Positions 23,607 to 32,564 of a DNA stretch of 43,472 nucleotides are shown here, one piece after another. The number at the start of each line of letters is the position of its first letter. Positions within the stretch are counted from its first letter, which is position 1. The stretch spans positions 1-43,472 of the forward strand of contig JADHXE010000005.1 in the NCBI GenBank assembly GCA_016783125.1, given 5' to 3'. The notes beneath the pieces are model-generated. The model was not told where the DNA came from. It ran no database searches and was given only the letters and a program-made list of their open reading frames with translations. The DNA is from Anaerolineales bacterium. GTDB taxonomy: Bacteria > Chloroflexota > Anaerolineae > Anaerolineales > UBA11858. Made by a program: the position numbers and the translations under genes.

Positions 23607-25426
23607 GCAATGGTGCAAAAGTCACCCTGTGAGATAAAAAGGGGGTATCATGGCAAAAACTCTGCATAGGAGGAATAGCCATGAGAACCCCGAAGAAATT
23701 ATACTCCGATGAGCGCATTATCTACCATTCCGAATTATCAACATGCCCGCGCTGTGAAAGGCCGCTGGTGATGCACAACTACTTGGCCTGGGACAAGACG
23801 GTGCAAACATTGGGAGGCGTTCTGTCCATAGCCAGTCGTCCGGGTCATTGTGTCCAGACAACGTGCTCCGGGCACACGATGCGGTTGCTATCGGCTCAGG
23901 GACAGCAAATTGCGATGCCCGGTTCGACCTACGGCTACGACGTTCTGACCCGCATTGGCTGGTTGCGGCAGGAACGTCGGGACACCTGGGCCGAGGTGCA
24001 AGCTGACCTTGCGCTGCGGATTCATATCTCGGTTTCGCATGTGCGCTATCTATACCAGTCGGTCTATCTACCGCTGTTAGCCTGCCACGAACGGCAATCC
24101 TGGGAGCGTCTGGCACAGGTCGCCGAAGCCAATGGTGGGTTGCTCATTGCACTGGATGGTTTGGCCCCAGAAGGCGGCGAGCCGCAACTGTGGTTCATCC
24201 GTGAACTGCTGACGGGGCTGACCCTGCGGAGTGGTTGGTTGAGCCGGCAAGATCAGGCGACCTTTGAAGCTTTTCTTCAGCCGGTGAGTGCACTGGACTG
24301 GCCGATTCTGGCAGTGCTGAGTGATAAGCAAAGAGGCCTGGAACCAGCTGTGGCCAGCGTCTTGCCCAATAGCCTGCATCAATTCTGCCAGCCCCATTAT
24401 CTGAAAAACTTGGCCGAGCCTCTGCATGAGGCCGATTCGGCGTTCAAGGTTGCTCTACGCAAGGCTGTTTGGCAGGAAATTGGCGTCTTGATCCGCTCTG
24501 AGCAAGCAAACGAGACACCAAAACACGGTTTGTTGACCACGACTGGGCTATTGCCCACTGCGATACCCAAGACAACCATACCTGACAGTGCTGAAGATAC
24601 CTCATCTACCCCATCGGCGAAAAAAGAACTCCTGCCAGCAGAAGTAATAGAAAGAGCAGAGACGCGTGTGGCTGATGATCTCATCGTTCAATTGCTCCGT
24701 CGCACTCGCTACCTGTTGACCCTCAAGGGCAGACCGCCCTTTTGTCTAGCGGGTATCGAGACTTATCAACGTTTGCAGGAAGTCGCCAGCTTGTCCTCAG
24801 AGTTACTTGCTCATCGACATCACCCCAGCCTGACTTGCCTGGCAGAAGGCTTGCAAACCAGCTTGTCGCATTTCACCGACCAATACCAGGAACTGCAACA
24901 GGGTGCGACTTGGTTGTGCGACATCGCCGCCATCCTGAACCCTCCCCCGGAACGCCCTGCCACCGGTAAGCAGGTCGCCCAACGACTGCGCACCTATCTG
25001 GATCAACGCCTACAGCAGTCAGACATCTCACCACGCCTGGACGCCTTCAGTAAACACCTGAACAAGGTCAGCACCAGTTACTGGCCCGGCTTGTTCCACT
25101 GCTATGACCTGGAAGGCCACTTTCGGGATACTCAACGTCGCTTATTGCGTACTACTGGCCAGAAAGGACAGACCCGCCGTACCTTGCATCGGACTGGCGC
25201 TTGGGAACTCTTGCCCAGACCCCCGACCGAAGCTGAACGCCTGGTCGCCTTCCGCCAAGTCCCCTTGACTGCATTGGCAGATGAGCAACAGCGCCTTCGC
25301 CAGCATAGGAAACGGTTTCGCCTGCACACCCGCTCTGCTAGGCGGGCTAAAGCTCAACTAGACCAACTCCGCCTGCAATGGCTGGCCTTGTCATCCACAC
25401 CAACAGGGTGACTTTTGCACCATTGC
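23607..25426. mobile_element. Insertion sequence with 24-bp perfect terminal inverted repeats
   Basis: The left end 23607-23630 (begins GCAATGGTGCAAAAGTCACC) is repeated exactly in inverted orientation at 25403-25426. The element is 1820 bp and carries one transposase gene, whose TGA lies within the right terminal repeat. I see no target duplication at the borders. It lies upstream of the kinase gene and may have separated it from an older promoter. Confidence 0.92.
23681..25411 (+). CDS. Transposase of the 23.6-25.4 kb insertion sequence
   Basis: This 576-residue protein has an N-terminal zinc-ribbon-like part (STCPRCERPL, and later CVQTTC) and DDE-like features: Asp in LLIALDGLAPEGG and Asp in ILAVLSDKQRGLEPAV, followed by HQFCQPHYLKNLAEPL. 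The C-terminal basic helical part is rich in Arg and Gln. AGGAGG precedes the ATG. I cannot assign an IS family with certainty. The terminal inverted repeats that bracket the gene confirm its role. Confidence 0.85.
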   Translation: MRTPKKLYSDERIIYHSELSTCPRCERPLVMHNYLAWDKTVQTLGGVLSIASRPGHCVQTTCSGHTMRLLSAQGQQIAMPGSTYGYDVLTRIGWLRQERRDTWAEVQADLALRIHISVSHVRYLYQSVYLPLLACHERQSWERLAQVAEANGGLLIALDGLAPEGGEPQLWFIRELLTGLTLRSGWLSRQDQATFEAFLQPVSALDWPILAVLSDKQRGLEPAVASVLPNSLHQFCQPHYLKNLAEPLHEADSAFKVALRKAVWQEIGVLIRSEQANETPKHGLLTTTGLLPTAIPKTTIPDSAEDTSSTPSAKKELLPAEVIERAETRVADDLIVQLLRRTRYLLTLKGRPPFCLAGIETYQRLQEVASLSSELLAHRHHPSLTCLAEGLQTSLSHFTDQYQELQQGATWLCDIAAILNPPPERPATGKQVAQRLRTYLDQRLQQSDISPRLDAFSKHLNKVSTSYWPGLFHCYDLEGHFRDTQRRLLRTTGQKGQTRRTLHRTGAWELLPRPPTEAERLVAFRQVPLTALADEQQRLRQHRKRFRLHTRSARRAKAQLDQLRLQWLALSSTPTG

Positions 25427-25619
25427 TTTTTTTTTGATACTTAACGGTATGGAGTCTATTCTGTCCAAGGGGTAGGAATATTTGGGGGTAAACGTCTTTT
25501 GCTCCAGTATATCCATAATTTTTACTCAGATTGCCCCATGATTGCACCAGGGAAAAGAAGGAGAGGTAACGCCACCTAATCAAGAATTTATCATAAAAAC
25601 CCGATAGAAATATTATTGT

Positions 25620-27089
25620 TTATTTTCTATCCAATACTTCATAAGCGATTATGGGCTGATCTCGTTTTTTGATTTTAATAGGACCAACTTTAGTGGTCCA
25701 AAATTGTTCTCCGACAGACTTTTTAGTTTCCGAACCAATTAATATTTTATTGGGTCGTGCATGCGCTTGTAAACCATTTGCTACATTCACAACATCACCT
25801 AGAACAGTTATTTCTCCCTGTTGGTACGTTCCAACAAATCCAGCCATAACATTACCTGAGTTGATTCCAATACCAACGCGTATATTTGCTTGAAACTTTG
25901 TAGCAATAATTTCGATTGCTGCTAATAATTCTATACTGGATTGAATTGATCGACATGCATGATTCTTATCTGATTTCGTCATACCAAAAACTGACATCAT
26001 CCCATCACCAATATATTTTACAAAACCATTATTGCTAAAAATGATATTTGTAAGTTCTTTATAATAACTGTCCAATATTTGGCTGAAAATTTCTGATCCG
26101 AGGGATTCGGCCATTCTTGTTGAATCTTCAATATCAACGAATAATACTGTGACATGTTGATTTTTCAATCCTGGGAGATGAAAAGTGGTATTTTTATCAG
26201 TCAATAAATATTCTGCAACTTCATGAGACACAAATCTTTCTAATAAGATACGAGCCTGTTGTTCCTGTCTGATCCTTTCCATAAGCTTCATGCGTTGAAT
26301 AGTTAATGATGCTTGATGGGAAATCGCAATTGCTAATTGTAGATCTTGTTGAGAAAATGGAAGAGCATGTGGATCTGATTTATACATGTATAATAGAGCA
26401 ATACATTTTTCTTCTGCGAGAATGGGCACACACAATATGGAACGAATATGGAGTGTGCGGACACTATCCCCCATATTATTATCTAGATCAGGATTAATTT
26501 CAGGCAAGACAAAAGCAGAATTGTTTTTGATTGCATGCCTAGCAAATGTGCTCGAAAAACCCAGCTTATTTAGTTTTTCAAATTCTTCTGGCAAGATTAC
26601 CTGACATTTTTCGGCCCCCATTTGCATCTCAATAAGACTAGAAATTGTTCTTAATGCAGTTTTTACATCAGAAATTGAATTGAGTTGATAAGCAATCTCG
26701 CCTAGCAAGATCGAATTTTGATCTAGTGATCGATACAACAATTCTCTTGTATAGGCATAAAATGCTGGTGATTGTTCAGAGGTTTCGCCCTTTTCACTAT
26801 TTACGATAAATAATATGCAACCGCCCATCCGAATTATATCTTTGTAGTGCAATTGGCAACTCCCCTGGATTTTTGTGCGATTAACGTAAATACCGTTTGT
26901 GGAATTTAGATCATGAATATAATATTCAATTGTTTCTTTGCTGTATCTAATTTCGGCATGTTCCCTAGATATGGAGTCGTCGTTTAGGTTAATATGGTTA
27001 TTTGATGATCGGCCTATTGTGGTGCAATCATCTATTATTGGGAAAACTAGAGGTGGCGAATTTTGGGAATGTACTTTCAATATCCACAT
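25620..27089 (-). CDS. FHA-GAF-class III nucleotide cyclase
   Basis: This 489-residue signalling protein has an N-terminal FHA domain at about 1-100 (GRSSNNH, SREH, NSTNGIYVN), a GAF-like domain at about 130-275, a short helical linker and a class III cyclase domain from about 310. The two metal-binding Asp residues are present (LFVDIEDST and YIGDGMMSVFG), as is the base-binding Lys before the second. In LGDVVNVANGLQ the Asn is kept but the Arg four residues later, usual in NxxxR, is Gly. That Arg stabilises the transition state, so activity may be weak or changed. The gene lies in an AT-rich stretch with different codon use from the RiPP genes. Confidence 0.9.
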   Translation of the reverse strand: MWILKVHSQNSPPLVFPIIDDCTTIGRSSNNHINLNDDSISREHAEIRYSKETIEYYIHDLNSTNGIYVNRTKIQGSCQLHYKDIIRMGGCILFIVNSEKGETSEQSPAFYAYTRELLYRSLDQNSILLGEIAYQLNSISDVKTALRTISSLIEMQMGAEKCQVILPEEFEKLNKLGFSSTFARHAIKNNSAFVLPEINPDLDNNMGDSVRTLHIRSILCVPILAEEKCIALLYMYKSDPHALPFSQQDLQLAIAISHQASLTIQRMKLMERIRQEQQARILLERFVSHEVAEYLLTDKNTTFHLPGLKNQHVTVLFVDIEDSTRMAESLGSEIFSQILDSYYKELTNIIFSNNGFVKYIGDGMMSVFGMTKSDKNHACRSIQSSIELLAAIEIIATKFQANIRVGIGINSGNVMAGFVGTYQQGEITVLGDVVNVANGLQAHARPNKILIGSETKKSVGEQFWTTKVGPIKIKKRDQPIIAYEVLDRK

Positions 27090-27393
27090 AAGAAATCACG
27101 CATAAATATATCTCAGGTGTCTCATGATGATGTAATCTGTTCTAATCCTGATATTTCTTCTAATCGGTATGGTATTTCCGGTAGTAGGAAACAGGCAGCA
27201 ATTTACTTTGTTTATTTATCCGCATTTAATACCATCAATGCAGGAAGATGTAGCAGTGATAATTGGAAAATTAATTCGTGAAAATCCAAAGGTTGTAACA
27301 AGATTGGGTGATGATGGGGCAAATGAATAGCAAAGTGAAATCGCATGATTATTGGAAAGTTGACACAATGACACACATAATCAGTAGTGCCTA
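27090..27393. other. AT-rich gap
   Basis: No gene is well supported. On the plus strand a frame open from 27136 to 27330 reads hydrophobic residues and then SMQEDVAVIIGKLIRENPKV, but the first ATG (27169) has no ribosome site. It may be the remains of a small membrane protein. Divergent or intergenic regulatory DNA is possible. Confidence 0.35.
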
Positions 27394-28767
27394 TCAAATG
27401 TTTGTGCCTTCTTGTTTCTCTTCCGTTGTCTGCGTTTCTAAAAAGTAAATTAATTTCAGAAGCGTATCCTTCTGGATTTTTTCATCGCGCTTGGCGTTGG
27501 GATCAGGGATAATTTCGATATCATCTTCATCAGCGTACAATATATAGCTTTCAACATCCTTGAATATTGTATGTAGTGTATTGGTTATTTCGCCAAAGTA
27601 TCTTTGGTTTTCTTGATCCCAACGTTTATTCGAATGTGGAGTCAACAGAATAATACCGGTATTATCAATGGCTGGGAAAAAACCGCCCATCAGGTGACCT
27701 GTGGAGGTCAGATTCAAGGCCTTACCAAGGCTATACAGATCTGGCGAAGTGCTGCTTGCATGCAATCGCAGAGATACAGATTTGCGAAACGAAGAGGCCA
27801 GCAGTGGAACTTGCTTCTCGTGTAATTTAATTTCGTCGATTTCTCTTTGGTGATGTCTATCATAGCCCCAACGCAGGATGAAATGATGATCTGAGGTGTG
27901 TTTTATCCGAATACAGATATCCGCCTTCATGATTTCAGCCACTACGCGTGTCACCAATTGATTAATTTTCTTTGGGTAGAGATCTTCAAATAGAGATATG
28001 ATGTAACGAAACTCTTCAGGGTTGATAATATATGGTCCCGTATCTTCAACGACGATGGGTTCTTCGGGTATTATGAGCAGTTCTTCTTCCTGAAAATCCA
28101 CCCGGCGGGACAAGGCAAATAGAAGTGGATACGCTGCCATCTGGAAAAGACGGATACCACCAGGGTAATTACCTTGCACATTAGGAGTTATTAAATGCAA
28201 CAGGTGTCCAACAAATAAGGTTACCAGCATCCCCAGCCCAATACCGAATTTGATGGGTACTCGAATCAAGATTAGAACAATGCAAATACATAAAAGAGAT
28301 AACCCATAAAGATTCCAGCCATCATCCAGAAAACTCTGATTGAAACTTATGTCTGGATATTTGCCAATCCACCACGTCCCACTCAATGCAGCGAAGATTA
28401 TTGTCAGCACCACGAGGGCGGATGCCGAGGCATCGACAACATGAGATGTGTCAGGGAATAACCACATCCAAATAATGATTATCAAGCTAAAAGTTGTTGA
28501 TAACCAATCTAGAATGGGAAGAGTATCAATTGAATTGGTAAATACAGTGCCAGAAAAAAACGAGTACACGAAAAACAGGATTCTAATCCCCAACAAAACA
28601 CCCAAGCCGAAGACGGTTCGTTTTTGAATGGGATCATGTTTCGACCTTTGGGTAGATATTGTTGAGAAGAGCGCATTGAGAATTGAGAAGTTGACGATGA
28701 TGTGATAAACGATGTTCCCAGGAAATGTAGTCAGCGCTGAATATACCTGCTGAAGTTGATCACCCAT
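27394..28767 (-). CDS. Polytopic membrane protein of unknown function
   Basis: This 457-residue protein has about six to seven hydrophobic helices in the first 220 residues (for example ALVVLTIIFAALSGTWWIG and LLCICIVLILIRVPIKFGIG). A soluble C-terminal part of about 230 residues follows, including a possible GAF-like sensor region (MKADICIRIKHTSDHHFILR, then IILLTPHSNKRWDQENQRYF). The shape is that of a membrane-bound sensor without a visible output domain. Downstream in the same direction is the FHA-cyclase gene, about 300 nt away. I do not recognise the family. Confidence 0.7.
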   Translation of the reverse strand: MGDQLQQVYSALTTFPGNIVYHIIVNFSILNALFSTISTQRSKHDPIQKRTVFGLGVLLGIRILFFVYSFFSGTVFTNSIDTLPILDWLSTTFSLIIIIWMWLFPDTSHVVDASASALVVLTIIFAALSGTWWIGKYPDISFNQSFLDDGWNLYGLSLLCICIVLILIRVPIKFGIGLGMLVTLFVGHLLHLITPNVQGNYPGGIRLFQMAAYPLLFALSRRVDFQEEELLIIPEEPIVVEDTGPYIINPEEFRYIISLFEDLYPKKINQLVTRVVAEIMKADICIRIKHTSDHHFILRWGYDRHHQREIDEIKLHEKQVPLLASSFRKSVSLRLHASSTSPDLYSLGKALNLTSTGHLMGGFFPAIDNTGIILLTPHSNKRWDQENQRYFGEITNTLHTIFKDVESYILYADEDDIEIIPDPNAKRDEKIQKDTLLKLIYFLETQTTEEKQEGTNI

Positions 28768-29185
28768 AAGAAATATCCATTCCGAGGTTGGCGTTGAACT
28801 GCCGCTCAGTCAAATTCCCAAAAAGGAGAGCCGGATACTGAAAAGGAGTACTAATAATAATGAATGTTGTGGTGGATTACTTATATTACTTTAGTTCTAT
28901 CAAGAGATGCGGTTTATTTGACCATGTAAGGAGGGTCTTGCAGGTAGACAAATGAATCAAGCCTGATCAGAGATCAGGTCTCGTTCACCTGATTAGATAC
29001 GAAAGGTAACAAACTTGCCAAATATCCGAATTCACGACCTTTACCATACTGATGCTACATTGATGTTAAGAAGGTGGACATCAAAATGTAATTCAGGAAA
29101 GGTTAGGGCATTCTTCGATTAGTATGACGTCGGATAAATATTCATATATGATACCATCGATACCAAGGTACAAAACGCCATTACT
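28768..29185. other. Intergenic region with a small hairpin
   Basis: There is no gene in this 418-nt stretch. A perfect 7-bp stem with loop AGA (CCTGATC and GATCAGG, 28962-28978) lies downstream of the LGFP-like gene and could be part of its terminator, although no T-run follows. The rest is AT-rich and may hold the promoter of the membrane-protein gene at 28767. Confidence 0.5.
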
Positions 29186-30211
29186 TCATTTACAAAGAAT
29201 AATTGCTGAAGTTTTTGTTCCCGTCGTTAGATCTCCAAGACCAGCAGCAACATCAATGATGATAGTACCGCATGAATTTGTATGGATTGAGAACTCACTT
29301 ATGTTTATGCCCTTTTCATTGGTTACACCTGGATATACCATCTCCGAAGAACCATCGGGCAATATGACTTGGTATACTAATAATGCGTCTTGGATAGAGG
29401 AATGATATTGATCAGTTACTATTATACTTACTAATATGGTATCTTGTTGCTCAAGATATACCTTATCAGTAAAAACTTCAGCAGTTATTTTTTCTGGTAT
29501 TGTAGGTATCCCTGTGATAATTAGAGGCTCTAAGTAATTTTCATCTTCTCCATGTGAATAGAAATATTCATATCCAATGTTTGCTATAACAACTGGGTCT
29601 TCATCTGATAATTCGGGTTTCCACTCAAATCTGGCATATTCAAAGTGTTGAACGATGAAATGATTATAGATTTCAAATTCGGAGATGGGAAATCCGAATT
29701 GTTGTACTCCCCCATTGGTTTCATAGAAATCCAAAAAATTATGACAAACGGATAAGCCTTGATCTGGAAATTTCTTACACCCCCCAATTGTATGATTAGG
29801 TAAATGTTCTCCAGGATTGTATAAGTATGTGCCAAGTGGCGATACTTCAACCCTGGTATTTCCGTTTTCATCAACATATTGTTCAAATCTTGTTTTTTCA
29901 AAATATTGAACATACATTTGATTATTTTCATCGAAGTATGCATCCGTGATTGGAGCGCCAAATAATTTTTTGGAGTCTAAAGCAGACATATATTGAGTCA
30001 AAAACTGGCCGCTAACCCAATGTCCTGTACGTGGAAAATAGGTAATAGGTTTATCAATTGAGGATTGTGATTGACTTTCCCGACTGTTTTCTTGAAAATT
30101 ATTTCCAATAGGTTGATCTGGTTTAATTTCTTGGGTGAATGTATTAAATGCATAATAATAACCTGTAAAACATGAAACTATGAATATGAGTAAAAAGAAG
30201 AGTCTCGACAT
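29186..30211 (-). CDS. Exported LGFP-like repeat protein with C-terminal Ig-like domain
   Basis: The 341-residue product begins with a hydrophobic signal or anchor (MSRLFFLLIFIVSCFTGYYY). Residues about 50-225 contain two modules of the type FGxPI followed by a strand-rich part (KLFGAPITDAY with VQYFEKTRFEQY, and QQFGFPISEFE with VQHFEYARFEW), with Cys residues in GGCKKFPDQGLSVC that may form a disulfide. The last 100 residues (KITAEVFTDKVYLEQQDTILVSI) look like an Ig-like beta domain. Such FGxPI modules are common in Chloroflexota surface proteins. It is probably cell-surface bound. No enzymatic motif is seen. Confidence 0.75.
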   Translation of the reverse strand: MSRLFFLLIFIVSCFTGYYYAFNTFTQEIKPDQPIGNNFQENSRESQSQSSIDKPITYFPRTGHWVSGQFLTQYMSALDSKKLFGAPITDAYFDENNQMYVQYFEKTRFEQYVDENGNTRVEVSPLGTYLYNPGEHLPNHTIGGCKKFPDQGLSVCHNFLDFYETNGGVQQFGFPISEFEIYNHFIVQHFEYARFEWKPELSDEDPVVIANIGYEYFYSHGEDENYLEPLIITGIPTIPEKITAEVFTDKVYLEQQDTILVSIIVTDQYHSSIQDALLVYQVILPDGSSEMVYPGVTNEKGINISEFSIHTNSCGTIIIDVAAGLGDLTTGTKTSAIILCK

Positions 30212-30836
30212 TGGATAAATAAAAAAGCTTGCTAAATATATTCTGTTATCGAGGCAGAAAATGAATTATATTATTGATCTACAATTTTCTAAATTACATC
30301 GGCGTTTGTGCAATATATAATATCTGAAACAAATTGCCCAATTTTACTTTATGATTTTCTGCTCTATAGGATGGAATTAGTGAAAGTAATCGAAACGAAT
30401 ATCAGCACAAAATAAATTTATGCACCAAAGCCAACTATATCTATGGCGATGGACCGATTGCATTGTAAATCTGCTCTAGGTGGTCAAATATATAAAAGGA
30501 GAATCTGTTCTCGATATCTCATGGTTGCATGCCCCAACCGCGGAATGTGGGTTTTTTCATTATATAACAAAATATTATGATGTAAACTTAAATATTTTGG
30601 TTTGTGCTGGCTACTTAACTCGTCCACGGGGTTTCGGATTGATTCACGGTTGGTTTTCGCCAGCAGGCCAACCAATTCCTGAGGTCTCAAACGAATAATG
30701 GATCGAAGCGTAAAAAGCGGAGCGCAGAAAAACGGCAATTACGGGCATTTTCAGGAACCATCAAAACACAGACAGGCCATCAACAATTCGTTGGTGGCCT
30801 TTAGCTGTGAACAATTGCCAATAAGGGATCGTGCAG
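30212..30836. other. Long gene-poor interval
   Basis: There is no supported gene in about 625 nt. An open frame at 30480-30698 (72 codons, plus strand) has neither a good ribosome site nor recognisable composition. The region separates the AT-rich genes from the transposase at 30837 and may contain old insertion-sequence debris. Confidence 0.4.
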
Positions 30837-32018
30837 TTAGTTCGTACTGACAGCAGTCCGAGCGTAGCTGTGGTGGAGTCCACCCAGGATGGGTGTGGAT
30901 GTGATCTTTCCCCCAGCCGCAGGCTGGCTTACAGGCCAGGGATCGCCTTTGGCAAAGCATTTCGGGATCTGCTGGCCGAGGCCTTGGTGGGGTCTGGAGC
31001 GGTTGAAGTATTTGACATACTCCTGCACAATGCGGTGCAGTTGGTCGCGACGCAGAATGAGCATGAGGTCCAGGCACTCTCTTCGCAGACTGCCAATGAA
31101 GCGCTCGCAGAATGCATTCGCCTGAGGCGTGCGTGGTGGTGTCTTCAAGATCTCGATACCACTGGCCACAGCAGAAAAGCGGTGCCCGAACTTGCCATCC
31201 CGATCGCGGATCAGGTATTTCGGCATCTCGGCCCAGGATGTGGCTTCGCGTAGTTGCTGGGCAGTCCATTCGTCGGTGGGAGATCTGGTGACGGCGGCAT
31301 GCACGATGCGACGGGTGTGCAGTTCGATGATCACAAAGACGTACAGGGGCTGGAAGAGCAGATCGTGGACAACAGTGAAGTCGCAAGCCCAGATATCTTG
31401 GAAATGGTTCTTCAAGAAGGTGCTCCAGGTTTGGCTTGGTTTTTTGTGACGGTCTTCAGGCAAATACTTCTGGATGGTGCGTTTGCTGACCTTGATCCCC
31501 AAATTCAGCAGCTCGCCGCGGATGTGCTCCGCTCCCCAGGTCAGGTTCTCTCTGGCCATTTGTTTGATCAGCTTGATGGTCTCTGGTGAGATGCGCGGCT
31601 TTCTCTGCTTGGGCTTTGATTTGCGCCGCCAATAGCCGCGGAAGAGGTTGCGGTGCCAGCGCAGCAGGGTGTCTGGTTGCACGATATGCAGCGCTTGCTG
31701 CCAGAACCCTGTCAATCTGGACAGTATGATCAGGTTGAGACGATCGCCTTGGGTCAGCTGTGGTCGCTTCACTTGTCGATTGAGCACGATCAACTGCTGT
31801 CGTAGCATGGCATTCTCAATGATCAGGTCCCTGCGACTGCGTTTCAGGTCTGAGAGTGACCCAACTGTGATGGCAACAGTTGTTGGCCTGGTGCGCTGTT
31901 TGATGTGCTGCTTCATGTCGATGAAGAGTTGGTTCCAAAAACGACTGATAGCTTTGATCATGTTGGTTGGATCCACGTGGCTACAGATTTGAGCAGCGTC
32001 ATGATACCTGATTTTCAA
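30837..32018 (-). CDS. Integrase-core transposase (IS3/IS481-like)
   Basis: This 393-residue single-frame transposase has an N-terminal helix-turn-helix part (RRDLIIENAMLRQQLIVLNR) and an rve integrase core. The catalytic triad is visible: Asp in WACDFTVV, Asp in LIRDRDGKFG and Glu in NAFCERFIGSLRRECLD. The C-terminal RPHQGLGQQIP is typical of the class. The ends are unclear: TAGTTC with CTGACAG occurs near 30839-30853 and, inverted and with a different spacing, near 32036-32048, but I cannot fix the element border. It appears intact. Confidence 0.9.
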   Translation of the reverse strand: MKIRYHDAAQICSHVDPTNMIKAISRFWNQLFIDMKQHIKQRTRPTTVAITVGSLSDLKRSRRDLIIENAMLRQQLIVLNRQVKRPQLTQGDRLNLIILSRLTGFWQQALHIVQPDTLLRWHRNLFRGYWRRKSKPKQRKPRISPETIKLIKQMARENLTWGAEHIRGELLNLGIKVSKRTIQKYLPEDRHKKPSQTWSTFLKNHFQDIWACDFTVVHDLLFQPLYVFVIIELHTRRIVHAAVTRSPTDEWTAQQLREATSWAEMPKYLIRDRDGKFGHRFSAVASGIEILKTPPRTPQANAFCERFIGSLRRECLDLMLILRRDQLHRIVQEYVKYFNRSRPHQGLGQQIPKCFAKGDPWPVSQPAAGGKITSTPILGGLHHSYARTAVSTN

Positions 32019-32100
32019 TGTCTTGACACCCTCATCTGTCAGGAACTAGAATGAGCGCAGAAGCACAAAATGTCTTTCTCCTTATCTGAGGTGGCATACG

Positions 32101-32439
32101 ATGAAGATGGTCAATCGAAACTCATTTGTTGTCAAACCGAAACAACCCTATGTGGATTGGATCAATGCTCAACCCGATCAGGATACCCCTGTATCCCTGG
32201 CTGAAATTCACCGGGATTGCACCACATATCTCATCCCTGAAATGATTGGTGAAGAAGATGCTCAGGAGTATATCCAGGCATTCAAACTCGAGATATTCGC
32301 TATCGAACTGGATTCATGGTATCGAGATCCCAAGACCTGGCCCAAGAAACGCACTCTGGCAATGTTCGATGATTGGTTTGATCTGGAATTTCATTCCATG
32401 ATCTTCGATCTGGAAAAGAAACCTATATTCAAAGAGTAA
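32101..32439 (+). CDS. Conserved hypothetical protein
   Basis: This 112-residue acidic protein (KPKQPYVDWINAQPDQDTPV, later ELDSWYRDPKTWPKKRTLAM and WFDLEFHSMIFDL) has the look of a real, folded small protein with regular Trp and Phe positions. GAGGTGG lies just before the ATG. It has no catalytic motif that I recognise. Its stop codon lies in a 9-bp repeat that flanks the MITE-like element, so the element inserted exactly at the gene end and left the coding sequence intact. The promoter is probably in 32019-32100. Confidence 0.75.
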   Translation: MKMVNRNSFVVKPKQPYVDWINAQPDQDTPVSLAEIHRDCTTYLIPEMIGEEDAQEYIQAFKLEIFAIELDSWYRDPKTWPKKRTLAMFDDWFDLEFHSMIFDLEKKPIFKE

Positions 32440-32442
32440 CTA
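32434..32442. repeat. Target duplication of the MITE-like element, left copy
   Basis: GAGTAACTA occurs here and again at 34544-34552 in direct orientation. It includes the TAA stop of the preceding gene. With the adjacent inverted repeats, it marks an insertion. Confidence 0.7.
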
Positions 32443-32564
32443 CTGGGCGTTCACTCATTTTCTGATATAAAAAACGAAATTGTGCGAAATTTTATGATTT
32501 TGTCAACTTTTTTGCCGAAACAGATCGATTTAAATCGAGTTCGGATCATCAAGTTACCAAAATC

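Noticed and set aside
27136-27330. Short plus-strand frame with hydrophobic start
   Set aside because: No convincing start or ribosome site; may be debris. Kept only as a remark in the gap entry.
30480-30698. 72-codon plus-strand frame in the long gap
   Set aside because: No family resemblance, weak start context, in an AT-rich gap; not supportable as a gene.
30837-32050. Exact borders of the IS3/IS481-like element
   Set aside because: TAGTTC/CTGACAG matches at both ends are short and differ in spacing; no target duplication could be fixed, so no element span is claimed.
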